A stretch of DNA of 34,523 bases from a virus: positions 1 to 34,523 of IMG/VR virus record IMGVR_UViG_3300031974_004351; one strand, 5' to 3'. Both the position numbers and the translations under genes were made by a program. Positions 28,014-34,523 of the stretch are shown here, piece by piece. Each line of letters starts with the position of its first letter. Within the stretch, counting starts at the first letter, position 1. The notes below the pieces were generated by a model that was not told the DNA's origin, made no database searches, and saw only the letters and a list, made by a program, of their open reading frames with translations.

Positions 28014-28557
28014 TACCGTCGTCCTTAATCATTTTTAGAAGGTCTGCGGTGGATACAATAAGGTTATTATTTGTGACTTGTGTGGCGGGAGCCTGTTCTT
28101 CCTTTGCGTATCTTTTTTTGGTTGACATATCAACATAATCTTTGTTTGCGTCAAGTAGTGTTTTCATTAATTGAGATACAACTTCAAATGCTCTAGGCGA
28201 TTCAGATTGTTTTGCAATTTCAACCATTTCTTTTACTGCGTCGTCACCTAAACCAATAATATTTTCAATATTTCGTCGTGCGAGTTCAATATCTTTTAAA
28301 TTCTCATCAGCAAGAACATCTGCTGGAACTAATTCACCAGCTGGTTTCTCTATCGGTAAATTTGTGACCTCGTCATTTGTTGAAAATGCATTTGCTGGTA
28401 AATCGGGCAATTTATCTGGATTGAGTTCATCTAAAATTTCTTGTTTTTCTTCTTCCAGAGTTGCCTCAAATTCTGCTCTCAGATCCTCTTTAGGTTCTTC
28501 CTTAGCATCTTCCAAGGGCCTCATATTCAACGCCTGTGCAATTTTATCATCACTCAT
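28003..28557 (-). CDS. 16: Terminase small subunit, T4 gp16 family
   Basis: 184 aa (T4: 164). Acidic N-terminal 60 residues, then the conserved core A-R-R-N-I-E-N-I-I-G-L-G-D-D-A-V, I-A-K-Q-S-E-S-P-R-A-F-E-V, and L-L-D-A-N-K-D-Y-V-D-M, the coiled-coil region typical of gp16. It forms rings that recognise or regulate packaging of DNA and stimulate gp17. The position directly before gene 17 supports the call. The ribosome binding site is weak, so coupling to the preceding cytidylyltransferase gene (2-bp gap) is likely. Confidence 0.93.
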   Translation of the reverse strand: MSDDKIAQALNMRPLEDAKEEPKEDLRAEFEATLEEEKQEILDELNPDKLPDLPANAFSTNDEVTNLPIEKPAGELVPADVLADENLKDIELARRNIENIIGLGDDAVKEMVEIAKQSESPRAFEVVSQLMKTLLDANKDYVDMSTKKRYAKEEQAPATQVTNNNLIVSTADLLKMIKDDGNAD

Positions 28558-28559
28558 AA

Positions 28560-28985
28560 TTAGTACTCATAATCCTTTTCTTTATCACAAACTCTTTGTC
28601 TCAAACCACTGCTACTAAAGCGATGGTCTCTCTTATTAAAGTAAAGGTCTATATCTCGTTTACGGCATATATCCTTACCTGTGAAATCCTTATCGCGATA
28701 TTCCTCTCCTAGTATACGAACATGAATTGTATACATTTCAAGGATATCTTCTAGATCCCTTTCGGTTGAATAAGGTATAATTTCATCAACATAGCTTACT
28801 GCCTTAAGTTGAGTATATCTTTCAACCACAGTTTGAACAGGTGAATTTTTTTCTGGCCTATCAGAACTTGGGTCCATTTGTAAACCACAAATTAGATAGT
28901 CACACTGTTCCTTTGCCTCTCTTAACATTTGCACATGTCCAGCATGTAATAAATCAAATGTACTAGCTGTAAATCCTACTTTCAT
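28560..28985 (-). CDS. Cytidylyltransferase-family nucleotidyltransferase (TagD/GCT-like)
   Basis: ATG 28985 with GGAG 6 nt upstream is chosen; an upstream ORF start at 29006 lacks support. The 141-aa protein has the nucleotidyltransferase signature F-D-L-L-H-A-G-H-V-Q-M-L (H14-x-x-H17) and the C-terminal R-F-S-S-S-G-L-R-Q-R (equivalent of the S-S-T-x-I-x-x-R motif). These proteins transfer CMP (or AMP) to substrates such as glycerol-3-phosphate; the substrate here is unknown. It is an accessory gene inserted between structural genes 15 and 16. It could feed sugar or lipid activation, or nucleotide-cofactor salvage. Confidence 0.88.
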   Translation of the reverse strand: MKVGFTASTFDLLHAGHVQMLREAKEQCDYLICGLQMDPSSDRPEKNSPVQTVVERYTQLKAVSYVDEIIPYSTERDLEDILEMYTIHVRILGEEYRDKDFTGKDICRKRDIDLYFNKRDHRFSSSGLRQRVCDKEKDYEY

Positions 28986-29042
28986 AATTTCTCCATTATA
29001 TAACAATGCTATGTTCCATTATAACACATTTAATTACAAATG

Positions 29043-29861
29043 TCAAACGGAAGGAGCTGTATTTGCAAATTCCTCTGCGTAATCCCAATTATCATCAAAT
29101 TCAATTAAACTATAATCAATACTTAACGCTCTATCAGTCGTAGGTTCGTTGTTTGCAGTCATACCTGGTGACACTGAATAAAATTCTTCAAACGATGTGT
29201 TAGAAGGTGTATCCGTTGCATAACGAACATCTATAAACTTAATAACAGCCTTATCTCTTTCTGGCCCAAAGAACCAACCTTTCATTGTGAAATTTAATGT
29301 ATAAAGAACACTTCTTCTTTCCTCAAAATCACCTTCGTATAAATCTTCGAATGTTGTATCATTCAGGATTAAAGGTATATCCATTGGTTCCAAACCATCA
29401 ATTAATCGCACAGTGCTTGTAAACTCTGGATTAAAGAATGGTAAAATTTGTTCTAATATTTTTACTGCGTCTTCATTATATTTAGCCATAATGTATAATG
29501 AAAAATCTAAATTGTATGGCACTCCAGCATATACAAATCGTCTGCCACCACCTTCAGTATCAACTCCAGTTTTTCTTACCTTTCTTGTTGGAGCAACTTT
29601 ACGTTCTGGGTCGTATGACATATTGGTCATTTCAAACGACATTCTTGGCAGGTTAATTGCGACACCCTTTAAAAATTTAGGGTCCTGTGTGACACGAGCT
29701 AAAATCTTTTGGAAAGGAGCATATGAAATGGGCACAATCATATCCTGGATAACAGTCCCATTGTTATCTGCTCTTTGAATCTTCATTTGATTAAAGTATG
29801 TGCCAAATAAGGCAACATATTTTCTCAAAGTAGAATTATAAAAATAATTAGCAATTCCCAT
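29043..29861 (-). CDS. 15: Tail terminator / proximal sheath stabiliser, T4 gp15 family
   Basis: 272 aa, same length as T4 gp15. Blocks: Y-F-Y-N-S-T-L-R-K-Y-V-A-L-F-G-T-Y-F-N, V-P-I-S-Y-A-P-F-Q-K, L-P-R-M-S-F-E-M-T, Y-D-P-E-R-K, Y-V-G-type A-G-V-P-Y-N-L-D-F-S-L-Y-I-M, and L-E-Q-I-L-P-F-F-N-P-E-F-T. It caps the tail and joins it to the neck. The start lies 8 nt behind gene 14's stop with an AGGT upstream. Confidence 0.96.
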   Translation of the reverse strand: MGIANYFYNSTLRKYVALFGTYFNQMKIQRADNNGTVIQDMIVPISYAPFQKILARVTQDPKFLKGVAINLPRMSFEMTNMSYDPERKVAPTRKVRKTGVDTEGGGRRFVYAGVPYNLDFSLYIMAKYNEDAVKILEQILPFFNPEFTSTVRLIDGLEPMDIPLILNDTTFEDLYEGDFEERRSVLYTLNFTMKGWFFGPERDKAVIKFIDVRYATDTPSNTSFEEFYSVSPGMTANNEPTTDRALSIDYSLIEFDDNWDYAEEFANTAPSV

Positions 29862-29868
29862 ATATTAC

Positions 29869-30555
29869 CTATGTGTCGTTAATATTAATATTTTCACTGA
29901 ATGGGTCAATTTCACTAAAGTCAATAATTGCATCGCCTTCTTGTTCAAAGACTAAATTACGAGCAATTGGGTCAACCTGAGCAACAGCATTCAATGTAGC
30001 TGTATTCGATGTGAGTATTTCTCTATTAAACGCATCAAAATATGTGTCAATATTATCACGGCCAGTTTGTAATCTTTGACCTGTGTATTCAGCCAATTCA
30101 CAAGTCATATCAAATACTTGTAAAGCACCTGATTGATAGAATAGGCTTTCATCTTCAACAAATTTAATCTCAAAAATGTTTTCTGATAGAGGGAAATAAA
30201 TTAAATCGCCTTCTTTTGGACGAATGATTGTACCTTCTTCTCTTGTGACAAATCGTTCGAATGTTCTGTTTGCAACTGTAAGTGTCATTTGGTCTCGTAT
30301 CTGTAGACCAAACTTGGATAAGAAATCACCCTCGCCTTCGAAACCATCTACATTCTTAACATAAGCTTCAAATTCAAATGTTTCGTTATATAATGGAAGG
30401 TCGTCTTCGTTAAATACTTTATCTAATCCTCCATCAATACGAGTAATGTAGATAATATCCACACCATACATTTTGATGCTTTCAATAACTAAATCATCAA
30501 TCAGCTGTTGCTCATTGAAGTTTGTATAGTTATCAAAGAAGACATTGGTTGCCAT
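29869..30555 (-). CDS. 14: Neck protein, T4 gp14 family
   Basis: 228 aa. N-terminus N-V-F-F-D-N-Y-T-N-F-N-E-Q-Q-L-I-D-D-L-V-I-E, then M-Y-G-V-D-I-I-Y-I-T-R, D-L-P-L-Y-N-E, F-E-A-Y-V-K-N-V-D-G-F-E-G, and a conserved E-E-G-T-I-I-R-P-K-E-G-D-L-I-Y-F-P are typical. It forms the collar with gp13 and the connector to the tail. Three nt separate it from gene 13. Confidence 0.96.
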   Translation of the reverse strand: MATNVFFDNYTNFNEQQLIDDLVIESIKMYGVDIIYITRIDGGLDKVFNEDDLPLYNETFEFEAYVKNVDGFEGEGDFLSKFGLQIRDQMTLTVANRTFERFVTREEGTIIRPKEGDLIYFPLSENIFEIKFVEDESLFYQSGALQVFDMTCELAEYTGQRLQTGRDNIDTYFDAFNREILTSNTATLNAVAQVDPIARNLVFEQEGDAIIDFSEIDPFSENININDT

Positions 30556-30558
30556 ATT

Positions 30559-31518
30559 TTACCCAATATAGTTATAGTTGAGAGGTTGTAAAGTTGTTAT
30601 TGCTTCTTCCTCCATACGCTGTCGGTCTTCTCTCGCCTCTGCAAGAATATTTGCTCCATTAAATGTCACACCACCGACCAATTGCATACCATCAAACTTA
30701 GTTAAATTCAATCCCCATTGTTCTCTAACTAATGCTGAAGCGTAATTTTGTAGCCATCTATCGGACCATACATCTGAATATGTATCGCCATCAATGACAT
30801 CATAAGCTTCAATAATAATATAATTGCCAACACTTAAAGCACTAGTATCAGAATCAATATAAAGTTTATTTACATGCTTATTATAGCGAATCATTGGTTT
30901 ACCTACCAACATTTCTTGTAGGAATTCCAAATGGGACATTGCCATATAATAATTTGTAATATTATAACCAGTGATATCTTCTATATTATTGAGTACAAAT
31001 TGATATTGAACATTAAAAATGCCACCACCAGTACTGATACTTGTTTCCAAATTAAAGATACCAGAAATACCTAATAGGCCAGCTGGAAGTGTAATATATC
31101 CATTTTCCACATCACCTTTAGTAATTGTACCAAGTGTGGCCTGTTGGCCAGAACTTGCACCAGTTATAACTTCATTGGACTCAAACGGAATTCTATTAGT
31201 TAAATTATCGTATGTTAATGTGGTTCCAGATGAACCCGAAGTAATAACAGCTTTGGCACCAGATGTTCCACCTTCAATCGTTTCACCAATTTCAAAATCA
31301 GAAGCATTTGCATCTGTAAGTGTTAAACTACTACCAGTAAGTTGGTGCTTTAAATAAACCAGTTGGCTTCCGTTATAATGATAATCACGCCAAAAATCTA
31401 TAGCTTCATCAATACGGTCCTCAACCTGTTCGTCAGAAACGTTAATCTGAATTACTGGTGCTCCTATTTTTCGGAGGACCCAGTCTTTAAATTCAGTTCT
31501 TGTTGTTGGTTGTGCCAT
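30559..31518 (-). CDS. 13: Neck protein, T4 gp13 family, with inserted beta-rich segment
   Basis: 319 aa. N-terminus T-E-F-K-D-W-V-L-R-K-I-G-A-P-V-I-Q-I-N-V and D-E-A-I-D-F-W-R-D-Y-H-Y-N-G then Y-L-K-H are standard gp13. In other members the chain goes almost directly to the block seen here at about 138-155 (E-N-G-Y-I-T-L-P-A-G-L-L-G). Here about 70 residues are inserted (about 62-133), with two F-x-x-G/N-E-x-I-x-G-x-T/S-S-G units, a repeat type familiar from marine phage surface proteins. The rest (M-A-M-S-H-L-E-F-L, W-L-Q-N-Y-A-S-A-L-V-R) is canonical. Confidence 0.96.
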   Translation of the reverse strand: MAQPTTRTEFKDWVLRKIGAPVIQINVSDEQVEDRIDEAIDFWRDYHYNGSQLVYLKHQLTGSSLTLTDANASDFEIGETIEGGTSGAKAVITSGSSGTTLTYDNLTNRIPFESNEVITGASSGQQATLGTITKGDVENGYITLPAGLLGISGIFNLETSISTGGGIFNVQYQFVLNNIEDITGYNITNYYMAMSHLEFLQEMLVGKPMIRYNKHVNKLYIDSDTSALSVGNYIIIEAYDVIDGDTYSDVWSDRWLQNYASALVREQWGLNLTKFDGMQLVGGVTFNGANILAEAREDRQRMEEEAITTLQPLNYNYIG

Positions 31519-31553
31519 TTCTTTTTCTCTTTTATTATTTTACATTAATCGGC

Positions 31554-32222
31554 TTAAGGTTCAGCCTCCGCCTCACTATATTGGTCGACATTAAGTTTAA
31601 GTACCTCTGTATCATTATAACCTGAAGCGCGCACCCAAAATGATATTGTATTATCAAAACGCGAACTATTTAGAGCAACAGGCGCTGCACCTGCACCATT
31701 ATTTGGTTCAACTTTAATTTCATCATTTACATTTGGTACTGCAAGCCAGGTATCGAGCGTATAGGAATTATATGTTGTGAAGGACGCGGATCCTCCAGAA
31801 TTTATAGTACTATCATTAATTCGTGCTACCTTAAAATGTGTAGGTGTATATCCATCAAGTTGCCAAAGAAGTTGCAATGACGCAGAACTTAATGTTGAAA
31901 ATGAACCAGCATTGTTATAAAGTCTACAATAATGGGTTGTGAAATCACCATTAGCACCACCTGTATCTTGGCCATATATGCTAATTTGACTTGTTCCTGT
32001 TCTTCTGATTACGAGTATTACCCCTGTATCGGTGGTAGCACCTGCTGATTGTGAAAATGCAGTTGATTGAGTATCGATACTTACAGACGAATTTTCTGTA
32101 GAATCACGAACATTATCAACGGTTCCAGAGCTACCTGCAGGAAGAGAAGTTCCAGATACACCGCCAGTTCCACCAGTCACTTTTAAACCGAGTACGTTAT
32201 TAAATTGATGTGGTAAAGTCAT
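31554..32222 (-). CDS. Probable virion surface/fibre protein, 222 aa
   Basis: The ATG at 32222 overlaps the stop of the preceding gene by one base (TAATG); a longer frame to 32246 is less likely. The protein is Ser/Thr/Gly-rich, predicted all-beta, with G-G-T-G-G-V-S-G-T-S-L-P-A-G near the start, V-I-L-V-I-R-R-T-G, T-D-T-W-L-A-V-P-N-V-N-D-E and I-S-F-W-V-R-A-S-G-Y-N-D-T-E-V. No enzymatic motif. Its place at the end of a run of related structural-type genes before gene 13 suggests a fibre, whisker or head-decoration protein. Confidence 0.6.
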   Translation of the reverse strand: MTLPHQFNNVLGLKVTGGTGGVSGTSLPAGSSGTVDNVRDSTENSSVSIDTQSTAFSQSAGATTDTGVILVIRRTGTSQISIYGQDTGGANGDFTTHYCRLYNNAGSFSTLSSASLQLLWQLDGYTPTHFKVARINDSTINSGGSASFTTYNSYTLDTWLAVPNVNDEIKVEPNNGAGAAPVALNSSRFDNTISFWVRASGYNDTEVLKLNVDQYSEAEAEP

Positions 32223-33052
32223 TATGCTGTCCCCGACCATCGGCATTCGTAATAGCCAGTTGCTAAAATATTAGAACCACCTGAATCTGACGCAATTTCT
32301 ACTTTCATTGTTCCTTGTTCGTCAGCATATGAATTCAGTGTCCTTGAATCTCTATATCTAAATGTTCTTGTTGTTGTTAGTGCTAACCAAGTATTTAATG
32401 TAGCACTATCACTAACGCTTAAAGTGTTATCAGCAAAATTACTGACTCGAATATAATATGTGGTACTAGGTGTTATATTATCCCATGTTGTAGAGGAATG
32501 TAAATATGTTCCACTACCACCAACATTGTAAATACTTTCATACTTATATACATTTCCATCAGAATTAAAAGTCCAGCCCATTACCAAATCCTGGATTCCA
32601 CTACCCATATCAAAGAAACTTTCTGGTGTACTAGTTGTTCCTTCCAATGAAATTGTTTCTGTTGGAGGAGATGCCTGAGAAGTATAACCTACAGCCGAAG
32701 CTCTAATCTCATTACTAGGAGCACAATAAAAACGAATTAACCAATATCTATAAGTTGCCCATGTGGGCTCAGTATTTCCGTCCCAATTAATGTTGGCCGA
32801 CCATGTTGGAGTATAGGCATTTGTTGATGTGTCTAATATTAATATTGCAGATTTTCCTTCAGAATAACCAGATTCTGTAAATGTTGTTGCAGCAGTTAAA
32901 GAGCAAGTCATAAATGGTGTTGTAAAATTAATATTATCAGTTATTGTGGAAGGTGACGGTGCCCAATGGCCAACACCACCTGTTGCATCCGTTATATTTT
33001 CAAGTTTTCTTGTATCTGATATAACTGATGTGCCGTTAATTAAAATTGCCAT
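32222..33052 (-). CDS. Probable virion fibre protein with repeated 'DTS/W' domain, 276 aa
   Basis: Starts with one-base overlap of the preceding stop. N-terminus M-A-I-L-I-N-G-T-S-V-I-S-D-T-R (the I-N-G-T-x-V-I motif also opens the protein at 33225). A domain at about 28-122 has N-F-T-T-P-F-M, G-K-S-A-I-L-I-L-D-T-S-T, W-D-G-N-T-E-P-T-W and Y-R-Y-W-L-I-R-F, then I-R-A-S-A-V-G-Y. The same domain appears in the genes at 33225 and 33645. The C-terminal half is a beta-rich domain with S-T-T-Y-Y-I-R-V-S-N. Likely a tail or neck fibre component; receptor binding is possible. Confidence 0.65.
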   Translation of the reverse strand: MAILINGTSVISDTRKLENITDATGGVGHWAPSPSTITDNINFTTPFMTCSLTAATTFTESGYSEGKSAILILDTSTNAYTPTWSANINWDGNTEPTWATYRYWLIRFYCAPSNEIRASAVGYTSQASPPTETISLEGTTSTPESFFDMGSGIQDLVMGWTFNSDGNVYKYESIYNVGGSGTYLHSSTTWDNITPSTTYYIRVSNFADNTLSVSDSATLNTWLALTTTRTFRYRDSRTLNSYADEQGTMKVEIASDSGGSNILATGYYECRWSGTA

Positions 33053-33225
33053 TATGATTCACCTAATGTAAATTTGCCTGTATGTATTTTCCATATTCTC
33101 TTGTATTCTTCAAGTTGCTCTTCTCTATCGTCAAATTCTCGTACCAAAACATTGCTAGTTTCAATCTCGTTATTTGCGTTCTTTTTTGATATTTCCCAAT
33201 CTATAAAATTACCTGTCCAGCCCAT
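33052..33225 (-). CDS. Small charged protein in fibre cluster, 57 aa
   Basis: The ATG at 33225 overlaps the preceding stop (TAATG). Sequence: M-G-W-T-G-N-F-I-D-W-E-I-S-K-K-N-A, then E-F-D-D-R-E-E-Q-L-E-E-Y-K-R-I-W-K-I-H-T-G-K. A short acidic/basic helix; no known family. Tight coupling on both sides supports it. It could be a chaperone or adaptor for the neighbouring fibre proteins, but nothing in the sequence shows this. Confidence 0.6.
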   Translation of the reverse strand: MGWTGNFIDWEISKKNANNEIETSNVLVREFDDREEQLEEYKRIWKIHTGKFTLGES

Positions 33226-33635
33226 TATGACCCCCAAGATGTTGCTGTTGCGAATATTGTGCTTGCGTCATAACCAATTAAATGCACTTGCCAATATCTG
33301 GCACCAGTCCAAGTTGGTTCTGTATCATTGGGCCATTTTACAGTACTTGGCCAAGTGATATCATATCCTGTTGAGCTTGTATCAATAAGTAGTAAATATG
33401 TTCTGCCCAATCCTGAATTGGTAATTGTGACAGTGGTATTGCCTCCTAATACATATTCATTTAGTGGTTGAACCGTGGTACTACCTAAATTGACGGCAAT
33501 AGATGTGACACCAGTAGTTGTGCCGCAGAAAAGTTCCCAGTTTCCATAAGTACCCTCAGCATTTACTATATTATACAAATAAGGGTTTGATACTGGAGCA
33601 TCTATTACTTTTGTTCCTACTACATTAATTGCCAT
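33225..33635 (-). CDS. Probable virion protein with single repeated 'DTS/W' domain, 136 aa
   Basis: AGGATAAG precedes the ATG. N-terminus M-A-I-N-V-V-G-T-K-V-I-D-A-P matches the opening of the 276-aa protein. The domain follows: Y-V-L-G-G-N-T-T-V-T-I-T, G-R-T-Y-L-L-L-I-D-T-S-S-T, W-P-N-D-T-E-P-T-W, A-R-Y-W-Q-V-H-L, and A-T-A-T-S-W-G. It is a minimal version of the larger neighbours and may pack with them in the same fibre. Confidence 0.65.
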   Translation of the reverse strand: MAINVVGTKVIDAPVSNPYLYNIVNAEGTYGNWELFCGTTTGVTSIAVNLGSTTVQPLNEYVLGGNTTVTITNSGLGRTYLLLIDTSSTGYDITWPSTVKWPNDTEPTWTGARYWQVHLIGYDASTIFATATSWGS

Positions 33636-33644
33636 AATCTTATC

Positions 33645-34523
33645 CTATTTTATTGGTACCGTACCATATTGTGCATCTAAATAGATAGCCGATTGTTTTC
33701 CGACCATTTCTCCTGTACAGTAAAATGTTCCTTGGTCACATACCAATTTTACACGAAAATCTGGATTAGCTGAATTAAAAGCAGCTTGTGTGGTTGCTCG
33801 GTTCGTAGCAAAAGAATTTGGGTTTGCTTGAGCCATCCAGCCAAACGTGGTCGGTAAATTATCATAAGTACCAGAATTATAACCATCACTTACCGGAGTT
33901 GGGCCAAAGCCATAATTTGATGGTGTGCAATCGCCACTACAAGATTGTGATTGTACATTATATTGGACTTGTACTGATGTAATATTAGTTAACCCTGTAT
34001 AATTGATATAAACAGGTCCTCTAAAATTTGTAGGTTGGCTACTATCACCATCAGCAAAATCAACTTTAATTCTATTATTACCTGGTTCATGTGTAAAGCT
34101 TATATAACAATAACATTCTGGGAATCCAACGCTATTAACAAATGTGTTATAAACTACCCAATTAGTTGGAATTGTGAATGTAGAATCCATGGAAGAACTT
34201 GGTGTTCCTAAAGCGTCATAACCAACAGCTGTTGCTCTAATTACCGCCGGTGATACATCCCAACAGGTCATAGAAATAATCCAATATCTATGGTCGGTCC
34301 AAGTCACGGCGGTTGGAAATTTTATATCTGCAGGAAATGTTGGCGTATGAGGAGTTGCTGTCGTGTCTAATATTAATACTACACTTGAACCTTGTTTTAG
34401 ATTTGAGTAGGTAAATGTGACATTACCAGTCATATCCAACTTCATAAGTGGCTTATGCCAATCTAAATCTGTGGTAATTGTCTGTGCTACAGGCTGCCAA
34501 TCTTTATATGTACAATTCTCGGT
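33645..34523 (-). CDS. Probable virion fibre protein, 3' part (start outside window)
   Basis: The frame is open to the right edge (292 codons visible); the ATG at 34445 is internal, since upstream codons (D-W-Q-P-V-A-Q-T-I-T-T-D-L-D-W-H-K-P-L) match the corresponding region of the 276-aa protein. The domain G-S-S-V-V-L-I-L-D-T-T-A-T, F-P-T-A-V-T-W, H-R-Y-W-I-I-S-M and I-R-A-T-A-V-G-Y is the third copy of the repeated domain. The C-terminal part is beta-rich with four cysteines (S-C-S-G-D-C and C-D-Q-G-T-F-Y-C), perhaps disulphide or metal stabilised. Likely a fibre or adhesin subunit. Confidence 0.65.
   Translation of the reverse strand, partial: TENCTYKDWQPVAQTITTDLDWHKPLMKLDMTGNVTFTYSNLKQGSSVVLILDTTATPHTPTFPADIKFPTAVTWTDHRYWIISMTCWDVSPAVIRATAVGYDALGTPSSSMDSTFTIPTNWVVYNTFVNSVGFPECYCYISFTHEPGNNRIKVDFADGDSSQPTNFRGPVYINYTGLTNITSVQVQYNVQSQSCSGDCTPSNYGFGPTPVSDGYNSGTYDNLPTTFGWMAQANPNSFATNRATTQAAFNSANPDFRVKLVCDQGTFYCTGEMVGKQSAIYLDAQYGTVPIK

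Overview
The window is a piece of a marine T4-like myovirus genome, AT-rich and densely packed. The evidence is a run of T4 morphogenesis genes in T4 order (13-14-15-16-17-18-19-20-21-22-23) on the minus strand, exact copies of the T4 late promoter octamer TATAAATA in front of several late genes, and blocks of small, start/stop-coupled early-type genes. No photosynthesis or carbon-metabolism genes are visible. The mix of curli genes, a glutamine riboswitch and a giant RNA beside a tRNA reminds me of pelagimyophage or methylophage relatives (HTVC008M/Melnitz type) more than classic cyanophages. That host guess comes from memory and is not proven by the sequence.

Layout. (1) Positions 3-3637, plus strand: the 3' end of a DUF932 gene, small early-type genes driven by consensus sigma-70 promoters, a DsbA-like gene, then a chain of micropeptides ending in a terminator. 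(2) Positions 3700-4214, minus strand: two small genes; the downstream 54-aa gene is preceded by two back-to-back glutamine-riboswitch aptamers. (3) Positions 4285-11694, minus strand: a curli-type secretion operon behind a T4-type late promoter. In transcript order it holds two small membrane proteins flanking a soluble one, CsgF, CsgG, curlin-repeat protein 1, a secreted FecR-domain protein, curlin-repeat protein 2, a CHASE2-adenylate cyclase and a secreted or membrane DUF5658-like protein. (4) Positions 11844-17405, plus strand: early-type genes including a GIY-YIG nuclease-like protein and a TET-associated-type glycosyltransferase (probable DNA base hypermodification), a roughly 750-nt structured RNA of GOLLD type with its own promoter and terminator, tRNA-Glu(UUC), and more small genes. 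(5) Positions 17474-34523, minus strand: capsid, portal, terminase, tail tube and sheath, and neck genes, an inserted cytidylyltransferase, and fibre-like proteins with a repeated domain.

How the parts may work together. Plus-strand genes use host-type promoters with the extended -35 GTGTTGAC and are likely early. Minus-strand structural genes and the curli operon carry T4-type late promoters, so the curli pore, amyloid-like subunits and cyclase are probably made together with the virion. The GOLLD-type RNA has the strongest-looking promoter in the window. The riboswitch links one small protein to cellular glutamine. All functional calls rest on reading the sequence; no database search was run.
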